From Bretschneidera sinensis (Eukaryota; Streptophyta; Magnoliopsida; Brassicales; Akaniaceae), in the NCBI GenBank assembly GCA_023935145.1, contig CM043699.1, positions 129,520,536 through 129,584,535 on the forward strand: a stretch of DNA of 64,000 nt, given 5' to 3'. Below are positions 36,491 through 49,600 of this stretch, in pieces (positions within the stretch are counted from its first letter, which is position 1; each line of letters opens with the position of its first letter). The translations under genes were made by a program, and so were the position numbers. Below the pieces are notes generated by a model. The model ran no database searches and was not told the DNA's origin. It saw only the letters and a program-made list of their open reading frames with translations.

Positions 36491-38793
36491 TTAGGGATGA
36501 GACCCAGCGATCCAACCAAGGACCTGCAATGTCAGATTCCAAATATCCTCTGATGAAATCTGGTGCATGAAAAAAATAGAGGATATTAGTGTAGCTGCTG
36601 CCCTTGAAGCAAGACAATCTGCAGCTCGATTCCCTTCCCTATACCAAAAAACATCCAGATGCTTTGAAACTCGGTGCACCAAGTGAGGCAGGAGCACCTG
36701 TTGCTGGGATGATGAGCCTGCCCTGAAAAAATTATGAAGTGTAGATGTGGAATCGCTTTCCATATCCGGATGAATAAAACCCAAATCTTTGGCTAGTAAG
36801 AGAGCTTTTCTTCATGGCCCATAACTCGGCCACATTATTTGAAGTAATGCTCACAAATTTGGAGAACCCAGAAATGAAATGTCCATAGCAGTCCCTGGTT
36901 AAGCTCCCAATGCCAGAAAATATAATGACCCTGAGCAGGCTGAATAAAACTAGAGATTAAGACTTCATTACAAAGGATGAATAAATATGGAGATAAAGGA
37001 TCTCCTTTACGTGGGCCTCTTGAGATCTTAATAGCCTGATACAGATGACCATTAACAAGGATTTGAAAATAAGGAGTGGAAACACACAGCATAATATATC
37101 AAATCCAGTTGGAAGGAAATCCAATATGAGTAAGAACTTGCTCAATGGAAGACCATTCCAATTTATCATAAGCTTTTTCAAAATCTAATTTAAGGGCCAT
37201 AAATCACAACTTTCTTTTTTCATAGTATGCAGTAATTCATGAGCCATAATGATATTATCTGTAATTTGCCCACCTTTGATAAAAGCAATTTGGAAAGGAC
37301 TGATAAGAGTAGTAAAATTATGTTGGAGCCTAGAAGTGATAATAGAAGAAATTATTCTATAAATGACTTTACAAAGACTGATAGGTCTAAATGACATTAC
37401 AAATAAGCTTCTTTAAGGAGAAAGCTTGAATGAAAAAAACCTTTGAACTAAAGAAATAACAGTATTCCCAACAATATCCAGTAGTTTTTGAAAAAAGAAG
37501 CAGTGATCCCATCAGGCCCATGTGCTTTATTAGGACTCATGTTCCAAACCACTATTATAATTTCAGCATAAGTAAGGGAATTTAAATGGTCAACGTCAGG
37601 AGAGGAAAGTTTACGAAGATGTGTTAACTCGTTTACTGGAAACCGATCAGTGCTAGAGGAGGTAAATAAATCTTGATAGAAAGAAACAAATTTTTCTTGA
37701 ATACAATTATCATAAAAAAATCTAGCCTTCATTATTATCATGTATAGAAGTAATACGATTAATGCATCTTCTTTCTTTTGTAACAGCATGTTAAAAAAAG
37801 GAGTGTTTTGTCACCATCTTGAATCCATTTTGAATCAAACCTTGCCCAATAAATTTCATTTTGGTTTTAATAAAGACTATTAATAATTTCTTTCTCATGC
37901 ACTACTAATTTAGGAAATGGGGAGTGGTCAATCTGACATCTAATAGAATTACTCATTTCGAGTCATTTCAATTTGAGAAGGGGTATGAACAAGATTAGTT
38001 CTTTTCCAAATTTTAGAATTATGTGCAAGTTGATTACTGTTATAAACAAAGGAATATGCATAAGAACCTATCTTCGGTTGCTCCCAAACAGATTTAAGTA
38101 GAGTCTCAAAATCAGGTCTAAGGGACCATGATCTATCATAGCGAAAAAGAGAAGGGGGCCTAGAAACATTAGGAATTAAATCTAGCAGCAGGGCTGCATG
38201 ATCAGAGCCTGAAGTATGAAGGACAGAAACAGTAGCATTAGGATACGCTTAAATCCAAGAATTATTAGCAAAACAATGATCCAATTTCTTCCTAACATGA
38301 GTACGATAAGTATGCCAATTAGACCAGGTATAGTGAGGGCCAGCAGGGCCTAAATCAATGAGATTAGAATAAGCAATACAGTTTCGAAATCTACTAATAG
38401 GGCCAATTTGAAGATTACCATGACCAAAATATTCATCTACAGTCAAAATACAATTGAAATGGCCAGTAACAAGCTACCAATCAGATATAGTAGCAGCAGT
38501 AGATAAGATGGCGTCCTAAACCTGACAATGATGACTCGGCTGAGGATATTGATAAACAGAAAACATAGTAAAAAAGGAACTGCTTGAAGAGAACTAGTAA
38601 GAGCTTGCACATGGGCTGTGAGTCTGTGATCATACGTGCAGAACTTTGTGCCACGGCAAGACTGAAAACAGAGGAATCGCAAAGAATAAAAACTTCCCTT
38701 TTTTCTCCATTCATTTAATCCATAAAATTCCGTGATGCCTTCAACCAGATATGAGCAGAACTGGGTATTTGACATGTAGACCATGCCAAGCAA
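36491..38793 (-). mobile_element. Degenerate LINE (L1-like non-LTR retrotransposon)
   Basis: On the minus strand in order: endonuclease C-terminal parts (GDFNCIL- and DEYFGH-like block near 38420, SNLIDLG, then a GSDHA block near 38195), RT parts (RPISLCKVIYRIISSI near 37390, NKAHGPDGIT near 37530, RGPRKGDPLSPYLF near 37015), and an RNase H part (YREGNRAADCLASRA near 36630). The RT stops before the expected catalytic YADD block, and the RNase H part follows almost at once, so about 1-2 kb has been lost inside. Many frameshifts and stops. No poly-A tail or target duplication could be recognised. Ends approximate. Confidence 0.85.
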
Positions 38794-39095
38794 TCCAAAT
38801 CTAACTTTCTAAGCTCATTGCAATTGTGCAATCTCTCATCAGTTTGCCACGGCATTTTGATAAATGTGGCTCAGAAAGGAAAACACTTGTGTAGTTTGTC
38901 AGCATTTGCCACTGGCAAGAGTAGCCATGCAGTACTTAAAAAACTACAGGTAGAGCACAAATAAGCAAGCACTTTAGACTAAATTCTCAACCTTTAAAGT
39001 GTATGATATCTCCATTAAAATAAATTCTGTATGTTTCATGATTATGCGTTAGCACATAAATTTTATTTTGTAAGTTTGAAACTACAAAAGAAAAG

Positions 39096-41236
39096 TCACC
39101 AGAAATCTCTACAAGAACAAACACCATCTTTATAATGGTAAAACCTAGTCCTATCTCTAACGATAATCTCCCTCTCATACACCTTTGAAACCAACTTTAT
39201 AAATGTATGGCAATCCTAACAAACTCTAAGATTTTTACTATGCAAATGCGTGAACCTTTTTCCCCACTCATCAACCCATAACATAGCGCCAACTTCTCAC
39301 TGTGCCATAAAATCACTTCCTTCTTTTCTTCCTCTTCTAAATCAATCAAAACACTGTGAGTATTAGGACCATAACTAGCCAACTTCAACTCACTAACCAC
39401 CTCATCTAATTTCTTATAGAACTGATTTGGTTGTTTATGACTCCTATCTGCCATTAAAAATTCATGTAGCTCATTGTTCAATTCTATCCTACTACATCCC
39501 ATCCCCTTAAATATACCTCTTTGTTTCATTAGTTGTCTTACCTCCCCCACATCTCGCCACCTTCTTTCTCTGGCTCCAGCTCAAGAACATGTTTAGCAGC
39601 AAATTCTCCTAATTCAATGTCACCATGAACCTGACATGCAGCCATCAAGGATCCCCAAATGACAACATTAGGAGCCAAAGGCATTGTTTGTATGAAGATT
39701 TAGCACGGCCAAAGAAGTCTACCATGCAACCATAGTGCTCATGTTCAGGAGAGATGTTGTGTTCATTAATCATTGATGCAAAGATTTTCTTGCCTTCCTC
39801 AAGTAGTCCCGCATGGCTAGAAGCATAAAGCACACCCATAATGTGAGACCATTGGGCTCAACATTTTCCTCTTCATTGATGGAACAAGCTTAGTGCATTA
39901 TTGGCATCACCATGCATGGCAAAGGCATTGATCATCGTAGTCCAAGATATCACATTTCGTCTTGGCGTCTTCTCAAAAATCTCTCTTGCTCTTTCCAAAC
40001 TTCCACATTTAGCATACATATCAATAAAGTCATTATTGACAGGCAAGGCTCCTCCAAACCCATTCTTATTAACATACATATGTATCCATTTGGCTCGACC
40101 TAGCGCACCAAGAAGAGCGGAAGCTGATATAACACTCAGCATGGAAACCTGATCGGGTTCGATTTCCAAGACCTGCAGCTCCTGGAACAGTTTAAGTGCT
40201 TCTTGCGGCTGATCACTCTCAGCATACCCAGATATCATCGCGCTCCAACAGATCAAGTCCTTCTCATCCATTTGGTTGAAAATTGAGCCAGAAACCATGG
40301 CTGTAAACAACTAAATTTTTCTGTGGCATCTAATTAAACAGCTCCTCAGCCATATCCATACAACCACAATTGGCATACATAATAACAAGAGCACTCTGCA
40401 AACGAGGGTCAACCACTGTACTATTTTCCAACATGAATTCATGGATTGCCTTCCATAGCTCAAATTTCCGGCACGCCCACAAGTAAAAATAATGATAGAA
40501 AGTCATATCGTCTGGCTCCACATTGAGCTCTTCATCTCCTCGAAAAGCTCAACAACATCATCGAAAAGGCCATTTTTTTTATTAAAAAAAGGCCATTCTG
40601 ACAATACCAATTATCAAACACCACAATCGATATGACAAGACCTACCAACTAAAATAAGATTAAATCCAACCACTAAATAAACAGCATCGATTATCATACC
40701 TATCAATCATAATACTCCAGGAAAACACATCCATGTGAAACATTTTATCAAACGCCAGGCGTGCGTCCATGATCCTCCCACAGGCTACGTAAAACCTAAC
40801 CAAAGCCGTCTGCACAAATGGGTCCGAATCGAACCCAACTTGACCGCAACCCCGTGAATCTCCATCCCCTCGGCCAAACCCGAAACCAGTGAGGCGGCCT
40901 TGAGGAGCGGCGGGAAGTTGAAGCGGTCTAGACCCAGATCCTCCATGATTTTCTCGTAGATCAATAGGGCGTTATGTGGTTTGGCGGAGTGGGAGAGTTG
41001 GCGCAAGAATTGGTTGGAGAGGTGGGGTTGGGGAGTGGGGATGTGTGAGAAGACGGAGAGGGTGAAAGGGAGCAAGAGGAGAGGATAAGCATGAGGAGGA
41101 GGGAATTAAAGCGGAGGATCTGGGCGTGGACTTGCGCGAGCTGGGTTAGGGCAGTGCAAGCGTAAAGGGCTGTGAGGATGGTGGTGCTGGTTGGCTGAGG
41201 AGGGAGGGTTATGATGGTTTGGGAAAAGGTGGACAT
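39096..41236 (-). pseudogene. PLS-class DYW pentatricopeptide repeat protein, broken
   Basis: Read on the minus strand from ATG at 41236 to stop TGA at 39098-39096: PPR motifs, the E/E+ region and a DYW deaminase-like tail (LWHSEKLA block near 39290, C-terminus ending DFW). The arrangement closely resembles Arabidopsis At4g14820-type proteins as I remember them, a family that edits C-to-U in organelle RNA. Lesions: a frame change near 41085-41105, another near 40840, a ~92-bp insertion (40605-40700), a second small duplication at about 40566-40596, frame changes and deletions at about 39540-39680, and a frame change near 39200. It has no introns, as usual for the family. It cannot make a full protein. 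Confidence 0.88.
40605..40700. repeat. ~92-bp insertion in the PPR pseudogene
   Basis: It interrupts the PPR frame between the block SWSIMIDRY and the following CQNG block. The four bases TACC occur on both sides (40605-40608 and 40697-40700), as a possible target duplication. No terminal inverted repeats are convincing. Its origin is unknown. Confidence 0.6.
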
Positions 41237-41843
41237 GGCCTGGAGTGAGAGAGAGAGAAAAAAAATATTAGAGATGGGGTTTTTGAAGAATTGAATGTGA
41301 AAAATGGAGGGAAAGATAGTTTAAATGGTGAAGACTAGAGAATAGAGAGAATGAGAGAACAGTCTAACGAGGCTGGAAGATGGACCACTTGCCCGGAGAA
41401 GCTTTTGGGGCTGGGAAGAAATGGAGGGAAAAGACATAACATATCATCAAACCGGGCAGTCTCGTTTAGAAATTTTTATTGGGTCGATATAACTCAAAAG
41501 GAGGACAGTGTTGGCACTTCACCTACTTAGTTCTGCTCGATGGATTAATTATTTTTTTTTAAAGGGCTCGAAGGATTAATTATTAATTTATCGGTTAAAT
41601 AACTACTTTTGTTATCTTAATATTTTAATCATAAAGATTTAAAAATGTGTAAGATAATTATTAATATATGTAAAATTTAATAAATAAGTCATTTTTATTA
41701 ACTATTTTGTTCAAACAAAAAAAAATATTGTAACTTAGTAAAAATTGACGTGTGACATAGTTAACAGTTTAATTGAAAAAAATTACAAAGTTAGTCTTCC
41801 ATGGGCTTTTATATGTAAATAAAATTTAATAAAATAATTTTAA

Positions 41844-41928
41844 AAAAAATTAAGCAAAACAAATTTCATTGTCTTTCTCTTTTCCTCTCTTTTCTCGGCG
41901 GCACCCAAATAATGCATCACTGAAACCA
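41844..41928. repeat. Direct repeat, copy A
   Basis: About 80 bases starting AATTAAGCAAAACAAATTTC and ending with a GCATCA(C/A)TGAAACC block. It is repeated with several differences at 42325-42402, spacing about 480 bases. Confidence 0.7.
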
Positions 41929-42324
41929 TAAAAAACCATATAAACCTCAATACTCACACTTACATGAATATTGATTAAAATCAGTAATAGTAATCCATCC
42001 GCAATTGGTCAAAGAGAGATAAACAGAAACATTTTTCCACAAATGATAAAAGGTTAATTCCTCAAATCAGCCAAAACAAAACAATTTAACCTTGAAATAG
42101 CAAGCAAATTAATCCACAAAATGGGTAACTCTCCCAATGACATAACTGAGATATAGAGAACCCGAAAAAAAGACAGACCCCAATTAAATGATATGCTACT
42201 TAGTCAATCAACCAAAAACAACCAAATTGAAGCTCAACAACTGAAAAATTAATCAAAACTATGAAAATGGCATCCATCAATGAGCAACAGTAGCCACAAA
42301 CTAATCCAAATTAACAAAGAAAAT

Positions 42325-42402
42325 AAAAATTAAGCAAAACAAATTTCATTGCTTTCTTTTCCTTTTTTTTTCCTCAGCACCCAAACAGAGCATCAATGAA
42401 AC
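42325..42402. repeat. Direct repeat, copy B
   Basis: The partner of 41844-41928. The matching parts include the AAGCAAAACAAATTTCATTG block and the CACCCAAA...GCATCA block. Together they suggest a local duplication of unknown origin. Confidence 0.7.
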
Positions 42403-43652
42403 CTCTGTCAAAACCCATTTATTTTCCTTTACTTTTTAGGCCTTCAGGTTTCCTTCTTTTTTATATTTTTTAAATGAAAATCGAAATCTTGAGGGAAGAA
42501 GAAGAATCAAAACCTCAAAATTAAAAAAAAAAATTCAAACCAGAAAATCACAACCAAATCATGGTCAAACCCAATCAATATTCGAACCAACAATGCAATA
42601 ATAACCAATGAATTGAAACCCAATGCATGCAAAGATTTGTTCAGTGAAAAGAAATGAATAAAAGAAAATAAAAGAACAACGGCTTCTCTATCATCTCTGG
42701 TACGACTTCATTGCTTTTGGCGGTCAAGAGCGAATGGTCGACAAGATCTTCGATATCCCCGACCGACGTGACGTCCCCTTCCGTGAGACCCATCTCCACC
42801 TCGTTGTACACCTTAACAACTTGTTCGCGTCACAAACACTAACACGTCGTCACTGACATCTCGCTTCAAACGTCGCCGGAGCTTTGAAATTACACTGATA
42901 CTTCTTCGGGTCCACCACCATTCCGCACTTGATGGAAAAAAAAGGTTGTTTGGGCAAAGCTTCAAGGAAGATCGGGGGGTTTTTCTCTCTCAGTTTTCGC
43001 CATTAATCTCCAAGTCCCCGGTAAGGACCACCATAGCATAGCGGAGGAAGAATTAAACATATATTAAATAAAGAGATGGGGAATGTGAAAGCCAGCTGCC
43101 TTCTGATGGGTACTAAATATTAAAATGGAGGTGGTGGTGTTTGGGTAGCTAGAAAACGGAGAAAAAAAATTTTTGGCATTTTTTTTTATTGTATAAGGAG
43201 TATTTTTATGATTATTTATTTAATTTTAAAATATTAAAATATTTTATAATTATATTTATATAAGTTAATATTTTATCGAAATGTGATTTTTTTAATTAAA
43301 TATTTTTATTAAAAAATCATAAGTTTTATGTCAATTTTAATAAATTATAATATATATTTTTATTTACGTTTAGATAAAATATTATTTGTTTATTAATTTT
43401 TATAAATATTAATATATCTTTTGTACACTTTTGAATAGTTAAAATATTAAATCCACTCATGTTTAATGATAAAATAGTTATTTAACCTTAATTTGATAGA
43501 AACCAAAAAGTGAGGTGAAAGAAAAAAAAATTTGCCCAACTACGCTTGGAGGTCCAGGACTACTCTCTCTCACAACAATCCCCCTCCCCCACCCCCCCTT
43601 TTCACTTGCAAAATTACCTTTTCCTTGGGTGAATCTCATCAGCTCAAATCAA

Positions 43653-46600
43653 ATGGCTGCAGATGCTATAGTGGAACTTGAACAAGTTCTCAGGTCCGAA
43701 CCGGTACTTTCTCAACACCTACATCTTTATCCTTCATTTCTATTTTTTAACTGTTAGCTACATCATCCTTCAAACCCTAGATTTTGTAATGTTTCCCCTT
43801 TCCATTTTCCTTGTTATCATCATTAAATCGATAGAAGAACCTGATCGTTTCAGTTGTTACCCTGGGGAGTTCAATTGGTTCTGTTACTCATAAAAAAATT
43901 TCATCTATTTTAAAAATTCTAGTTGTTTAATTTGTTTCCTGGTACTGGAAGAATTTTAAACAGTGTATTGAAGCTAGAAATGCACTTGAAAATTTTATAT
44001 AGTAATTGTTGGCTTTATGCTTGTAAATCGGCTTCTAAAATTGCCTCTCTTTTTTCGTAGGAGAGAATAGCCCATGAAGAAGTTAATGTCCTTCGAGGAT
44101 GCCAGGTTAAGGCTGTCAGGGGATCAGCCGCTAGCGCCCTTATTGGGGGCGGTGTTATGTGGACAGGTACGCGTAATCATTCCTGTTATGACTTTCGCCA
44201 ACTTGGATTATAAGCTTTGCTATAATTGTCTTTTCTCATGGCATAGAACATGCAAACCTGAAACGGTTAAAATGTCACTCTTTTAAAGTATTTATTTGGC
44301 TCAATGCAGCTTCTAATTTAGGTGACACTCTGAAGTTTTTTTTTTTTTCCGCAATTTCTAACTCCTTGCTTGGCCATCTAGTTTAAATGATCAGGTAATT
44401 GGATGTTGACCCTGTAAATTTCGTTTTGTACCTGAACATCATTTAAGGGTAGAATGGATCCAGAATTGCATTATTGTGCTTATTAAAAAAAAGAAAAAGA
44501 ATTGCATTATTGTGCAGAATGCGGATTCAATAACCAATTTCTGTGCAAATGTTGTTCTTGGGAATGCAACTTTGACTTGGTCATTTGCATTTGTTTGTTT
44601 ACATTGTGAATGAACCTTCTATGTTTTTGCTGTGACTGGTGCTGCTGCTGCCACTGTGTTTCTTAAGCTTTTAATATTATTCATTACTTTTTAAAGTGGT
44701 CCTGATAATCCCAAATCATTTATGGCAATTATTTGAGCTTTTGTCACCTGCATTGAGCAATCCACCTGTTATGCTCTTCTAATAATATCTACCCCTTCTC
44801 CACAGCAACAAGGAGGCTAAGTATGTTATATCGAGTTAACCTTTCAGCGGGTAAGATAACTCCGCCCTCTCTCAGAATTTTGGTAAGATATGGAGGAAAT
44901 TTTAGTTTGTTGAAGGGCCTTGGTGGTACAGTCACTAATATTTCTTATAATCAATGGCAACATATAATATTTGATCAATTTGCTCAAGTTTATTGATCGG
45001 TGCAAAACTGCAAGTGCACAATATCGTAGTTTTATAGTTAAGTAATAAGAAGAGTATCGTCTTCAGGGATTGGTAACTTTACTTATGACAAGTATCGAAA
45101 TTATACTAATCTCGATTTTATTTAGAAAAATCTCTTTTTATTGTTTGTAATTACAATATAAAATAAAATCAATTTAAAGGAAATAATCAAAGGAAAAGAA
45201 AGCTGTTTTTCGAATATCAAATTAATAAGAGAAAGAATTTCTAGGAAACCAATTTCACTTAATTCCTCACTATGCTTACTCATCTAACTAATTAAAATTA
45301 ATCCTCTCTGTTTGTTAGTGAAATCTCCAATTTATCTAAAAGCCTCTTTCGATAGTCAATTGGAAATATTTTTGTTCATCATTCTACACAAGAGTATGTA
45401 AATTAATAAAACAAGAAAGCATTAAGGCCAATGATTTTTTTTAGATTACACAAGTTCATATAAGTGTTTCGATTCCTATATTTACCTATGCTGAAATATC
45501 CAAGTTCTATCTTATAATTCCTTCTTTTGACAGCAAATCACAAGATCAAGATCATCTAATTAATGGCCAGTCAATTAGAAGCAATACGTTCAAAATAAAT
45601 CAGCCAAACATAGAATATAATTACTGCAAATCAACATAGAAAAGCAAGTATAGTTTGAAATTAAATTACATCGTTTTCCTAGAATAAAGAAAGTTTAGTT
45701 CATGCTGAAAATTAAATTTAACAGCACTGAATTCACCATAATGCCGTAAACCAGTGTGCGTTCAGCTACTGCTGTGGCTGTGGAGGACTGCTGTGTGATC
45801 AGTGTTGGATACCGAGCAGGGGGCGAGGTAGGTGTCGACTGTGAGGAAGTAGCTGCTGGTGCCGGATTAGGACAACTACTACTGCCGGATGAGGAGGACT
45901 GGTGGTTGCGGGCTGCTGCTGTTGCTGCCGGTGCCGGTGTCGGATGAGGAGGAAAGGGTTGCCGGCTATGTCTCTAGGGCTGCAAGCTGTCTCCTTTAAT
46001 TAAGGTTCTCCCTTTCCTTTATATAGGCTCCCAAGTTTTCAATTAAAATTTCCTTTTTTATAGGCTCCAAAGTCTTCAATTAAAATTTCCTTTTTTAAAC
46101 AAGAGAAAGAGTCCCTTGACGATAGGACACTAAAATTTGGATCTTTCGCTTCTTCTAAACCTGAAATAAATTAAATGACAACAATGAAGCCTAAAACCAA
46201 CAAAAATTAATAAAATTAGATTAAAGTTTAAAGTTAAGACGTGATAAAAATAGGAAATTATTCACGGCATCAAACACCCCCAAACTTAAAACATTATTTG
46301 TCCTCAAATAAAAACAAAATGAATCCATGGAAAAATCTCTTCACTCACCAAGCCATGATCTGAATTTAGATTTCATTACTAGCATCTTACTCTTTTAATA
46401 TCAAGGATATCAGGAAAATCAATAAAAAATTTAGCAATTTGTCAAGCAAGAGTTAAGAGACTACTTCAACCTAAAGCTAAGTCCTTGAGTGTGTGTGTGA
46501 TATAGTCAATTTAACTCCAAACCACCTGCAAACTCAGATAAAAGTAGAACAACTAAAACCAGAGGAATTCTCTCAAAACTTAACTCCATAAGTCCAATTT

Positions 46601-49600
46601 TCAGAAACCCTCTCCACTAATGCAGTCGACACCAAAATCAAAGATCAAAAGGTCTTTAATCAAGTTGTAATGACAGGCCACGAGGTGAGGGCTAAGAAAG
46701 AAATGGATAAGGAAAATTAAAGCAAACTGGTAAAATACTTGGTGGAAAGAACAATAATAGAGATATCCACAGGTTTCAAACCATACTCGACTGCGTGTTC
46801 ATACTGGTGACATTATTGTTGTTATGCTTAATGAAGCAATACCAATTACACTTTTAACAAAATTTGAAGTGATCTGCATTCCATTCATTGAGTTTTCTTT
46901 ATTTTATGTTTCCTTTCATGATGGATAAATCACCTCTAGGCAAAAAGCAAACCCAACAAAAATACTTTTTTTTTTTGAAGATACACTTGGATCAAATAGA
47001 GCATGATTTCCTTTAAACTAACTTTCTCTTTAAATGTAGATTCCCACCAAAGTATTTTCTCAAACTGTAGAAGGTAAATTCACAGTTTTTTAGGCTTAAA
47101 ACAAGAATGGTTAATGTAGTTAAAAGAATAAATAAAAGCTTAAATAAAGTAAGGCTTAAGGGGGGTTGACTATGGAAGTACACCATGTAATAATGGTATG
47201 ATAACTAGGACGGCTGGGAAAGCTTTTTGGTTATGACAAAAAATGCCTAGATCATTTCTCAAATATTTGGTATCAACTTGGATTTCGTCTAAAGGATCCA
47301 TCAACGGATTCTAGAGTAAAGCAGGATTGAACTCCCCCGACCCAGTTGATTATACCCATTCTCTTTGTCAGCAAAATGGAAATAAAGAAAAAAAACGACT
47401 GTGTGCTCAATTATGTTCAAGGACAAAGATTTAAATCAAAGTATACATAAAACTCAGCCTGACATAAAAGAAATTTTCAAAAATTTTCTTAGTCCTATCC
47501 TTAATCACAAATTTCATATTCATAGAGAATTCAATCATACTCAAATGCATGCTTGGTAAGAAAATTCAAAAACTCAAGACTTATAAAATCACAAGTAAAG
47601 TAAAATAACTAGCAATCAAGAGGACAAAAATGGCTATAGGAGTTTAAACCCCCACACTTAAACTCAACAATGTCCTCATTGTGATTCAAAGGAGAGAAAG
47701 ATTGAAGAAATGAAAGGAACTTCCCTGATTTCATGGTGAATCTGTCGTAGTTTGCAATTTCTAGCTCTTTATTCTTGCTAATAAACTTGCATCAAAATCC
47801 AAATTATTCAAAATAAAAATAAAAATAAAATAGTAAAAGAAAGTTCTATGAGCTGCCTCCTAGAAGCGCTTGTTTTTAAGTACTTTTCAATTTTTCTCAA
47901 TTAGGATCTCCAAGAGGAATAAGTGCACAGTTCCTTTCAACTTGTTCCCCATAACAGTGCTTCAATCTCTGACCATTAACTCTGAATATATTCCTTGTCT
48001 TGTCCTTTAAGTCTATTGCTTCAAAAGAGGAAACACTGTCAATTGTATAAGGACCTGTCCATCCTGATTTTAACTTTCCCTGGAAGAGTGAGTCGTGAAT
48101 TGAAGAGTAAAACTTGCTATCTTGGGGCAAACTAACGCCTAAGAATTTGTTTGTCATGCCACTTTTTCGTCTGTTCTTTGTAGATCTTCGCATTTTCATA
48201 AGCATCGTTCCGGAACTCGTCCATCTCATGTAAGAGTAGCTTTTCACCTGCTGCTTTTAAATCAAAATTAAACATCTTTACAGCCCAATAAGCTCTATGC
48301 TCTAACTCAACAACTCAACAGGAAGATGGCACACTTTTTCAAACACTAATCGGTATGCCCACAAAGCATCATTAAGCTTCTTTGCCCAATCCTTCCTATT
48401 GGTGTTGACTGTTTTCTCGAGAATGTTCTTGATTTCTCGATTTGAAATTTCAGCTTGGCCATTAGTTTGAGGATGGTAGCCAAGTGCTATCTTGTGCTTC
48501 ACATCATATTTAGAAAGAAGGTTGGCAAACAACTTGTTGCAAAAGTGGGTCCCCTCGTCACTAATAATAGCTCGTGGAGTGCCAAATCTTGTGAATATAT
48601 TCTTATGCAAAAATTTGAGCACAACCTTTGTATCGTTTGTTGTTGTAGCAGTTGCTTCCACTCATTTTGACACATAATGCGCTGCTAACAGGATATAGAC
48701 AAAGCCAAAAGGAGGAGGAAAAGGATCCATAAAACCGATTCCCCAAACATCAAATAACTCAACCTCTAAGATATTTTTCAATGGTAGCTTCTGACGCCTT
48801 GAAATATTTCCCATATGTTGGCACCGATCACAAGTCTTCACCAAAGTATAACTATCACAAAAGATAGACAGCCAAAAGAAACCACTTTGAAATACCTTAG
48901 CTCTTGTTCGTGTTGCCCCAAAGTGTCCTCCATAAGATGATGAATGGCAATGATGGAGAATGGCTTGCATCTCTTCTTCTGGTACACATCTTCGGATGAT
49001 TTGATTAGGGCATCTTTTGAACAGCAAAGGCTCATCCCAAAAATAATATTTCACATCATGTAGAAACTTCTTGCGTTGGTGGTAAGTGAGATCTGGTGGC
49101 AGTACTTTACAGGCTAGGTAGTTTACAATATCAGCATACCAAGGAAGCTTGATCTCACATACAAACAACTGCTCATCAGGGAATGCTTCTTGGATCTCTG
49201 AATTTGGTCTCACTTCCTTTTGCTCCAGTCGAGAGAGATGATCAACAACTGAATTTTCACTTCCCTTCTTATCTCGAACCTCCAAATCAAATTCTTGAAG
49301 AAGCAGGATCCAACGAATCAACCTAGGCTTAGCATCCTTCTTGCCAAACAAATAACGAATTGCTGCATGATCAGTGAACACTATCACTTTTGTACCAATG
49401 AGGTAAGACCGAAATTTGTCAAAAGCAAACACAACAGCAAGCATCTCCTTCTCAATTGTTATATAATTTAGTTGAGCATCATTCAAGGTCCGGCTTGCGT
49501 AATAGATGGCCCTGAACAGTTTGTCTCGATTTTGTCCTAATACTGCTCCAACCACAAAGTCACTTGCATCACACATGACTTCAAAAGGTTGACGCCAATC

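Larger units (their letters stand above)
41237..43652. other. Intergenic DNA between the PPR pseudogene and the next gene
   Basis: Upstream flank of the PPR relic, then A/T-rich DNA with a less A/T-rich patch at 42700-43030 in which no convincing protein could be read. A duplicated segment lies inside it. Confidence 0.5.

Noticed and set aside
42700..43030. Less A/T-rich patch that looked like a possible exon
   Set aside because: Stops in all six frames over most of its length and no recognisable motif.
45756..45947. Ala/Gly-rich frame in the Athila-like LTR (also 54044-54226)
   Set aside because: It translates the GC-rich LTR block and lies inside a non-coding LTR.
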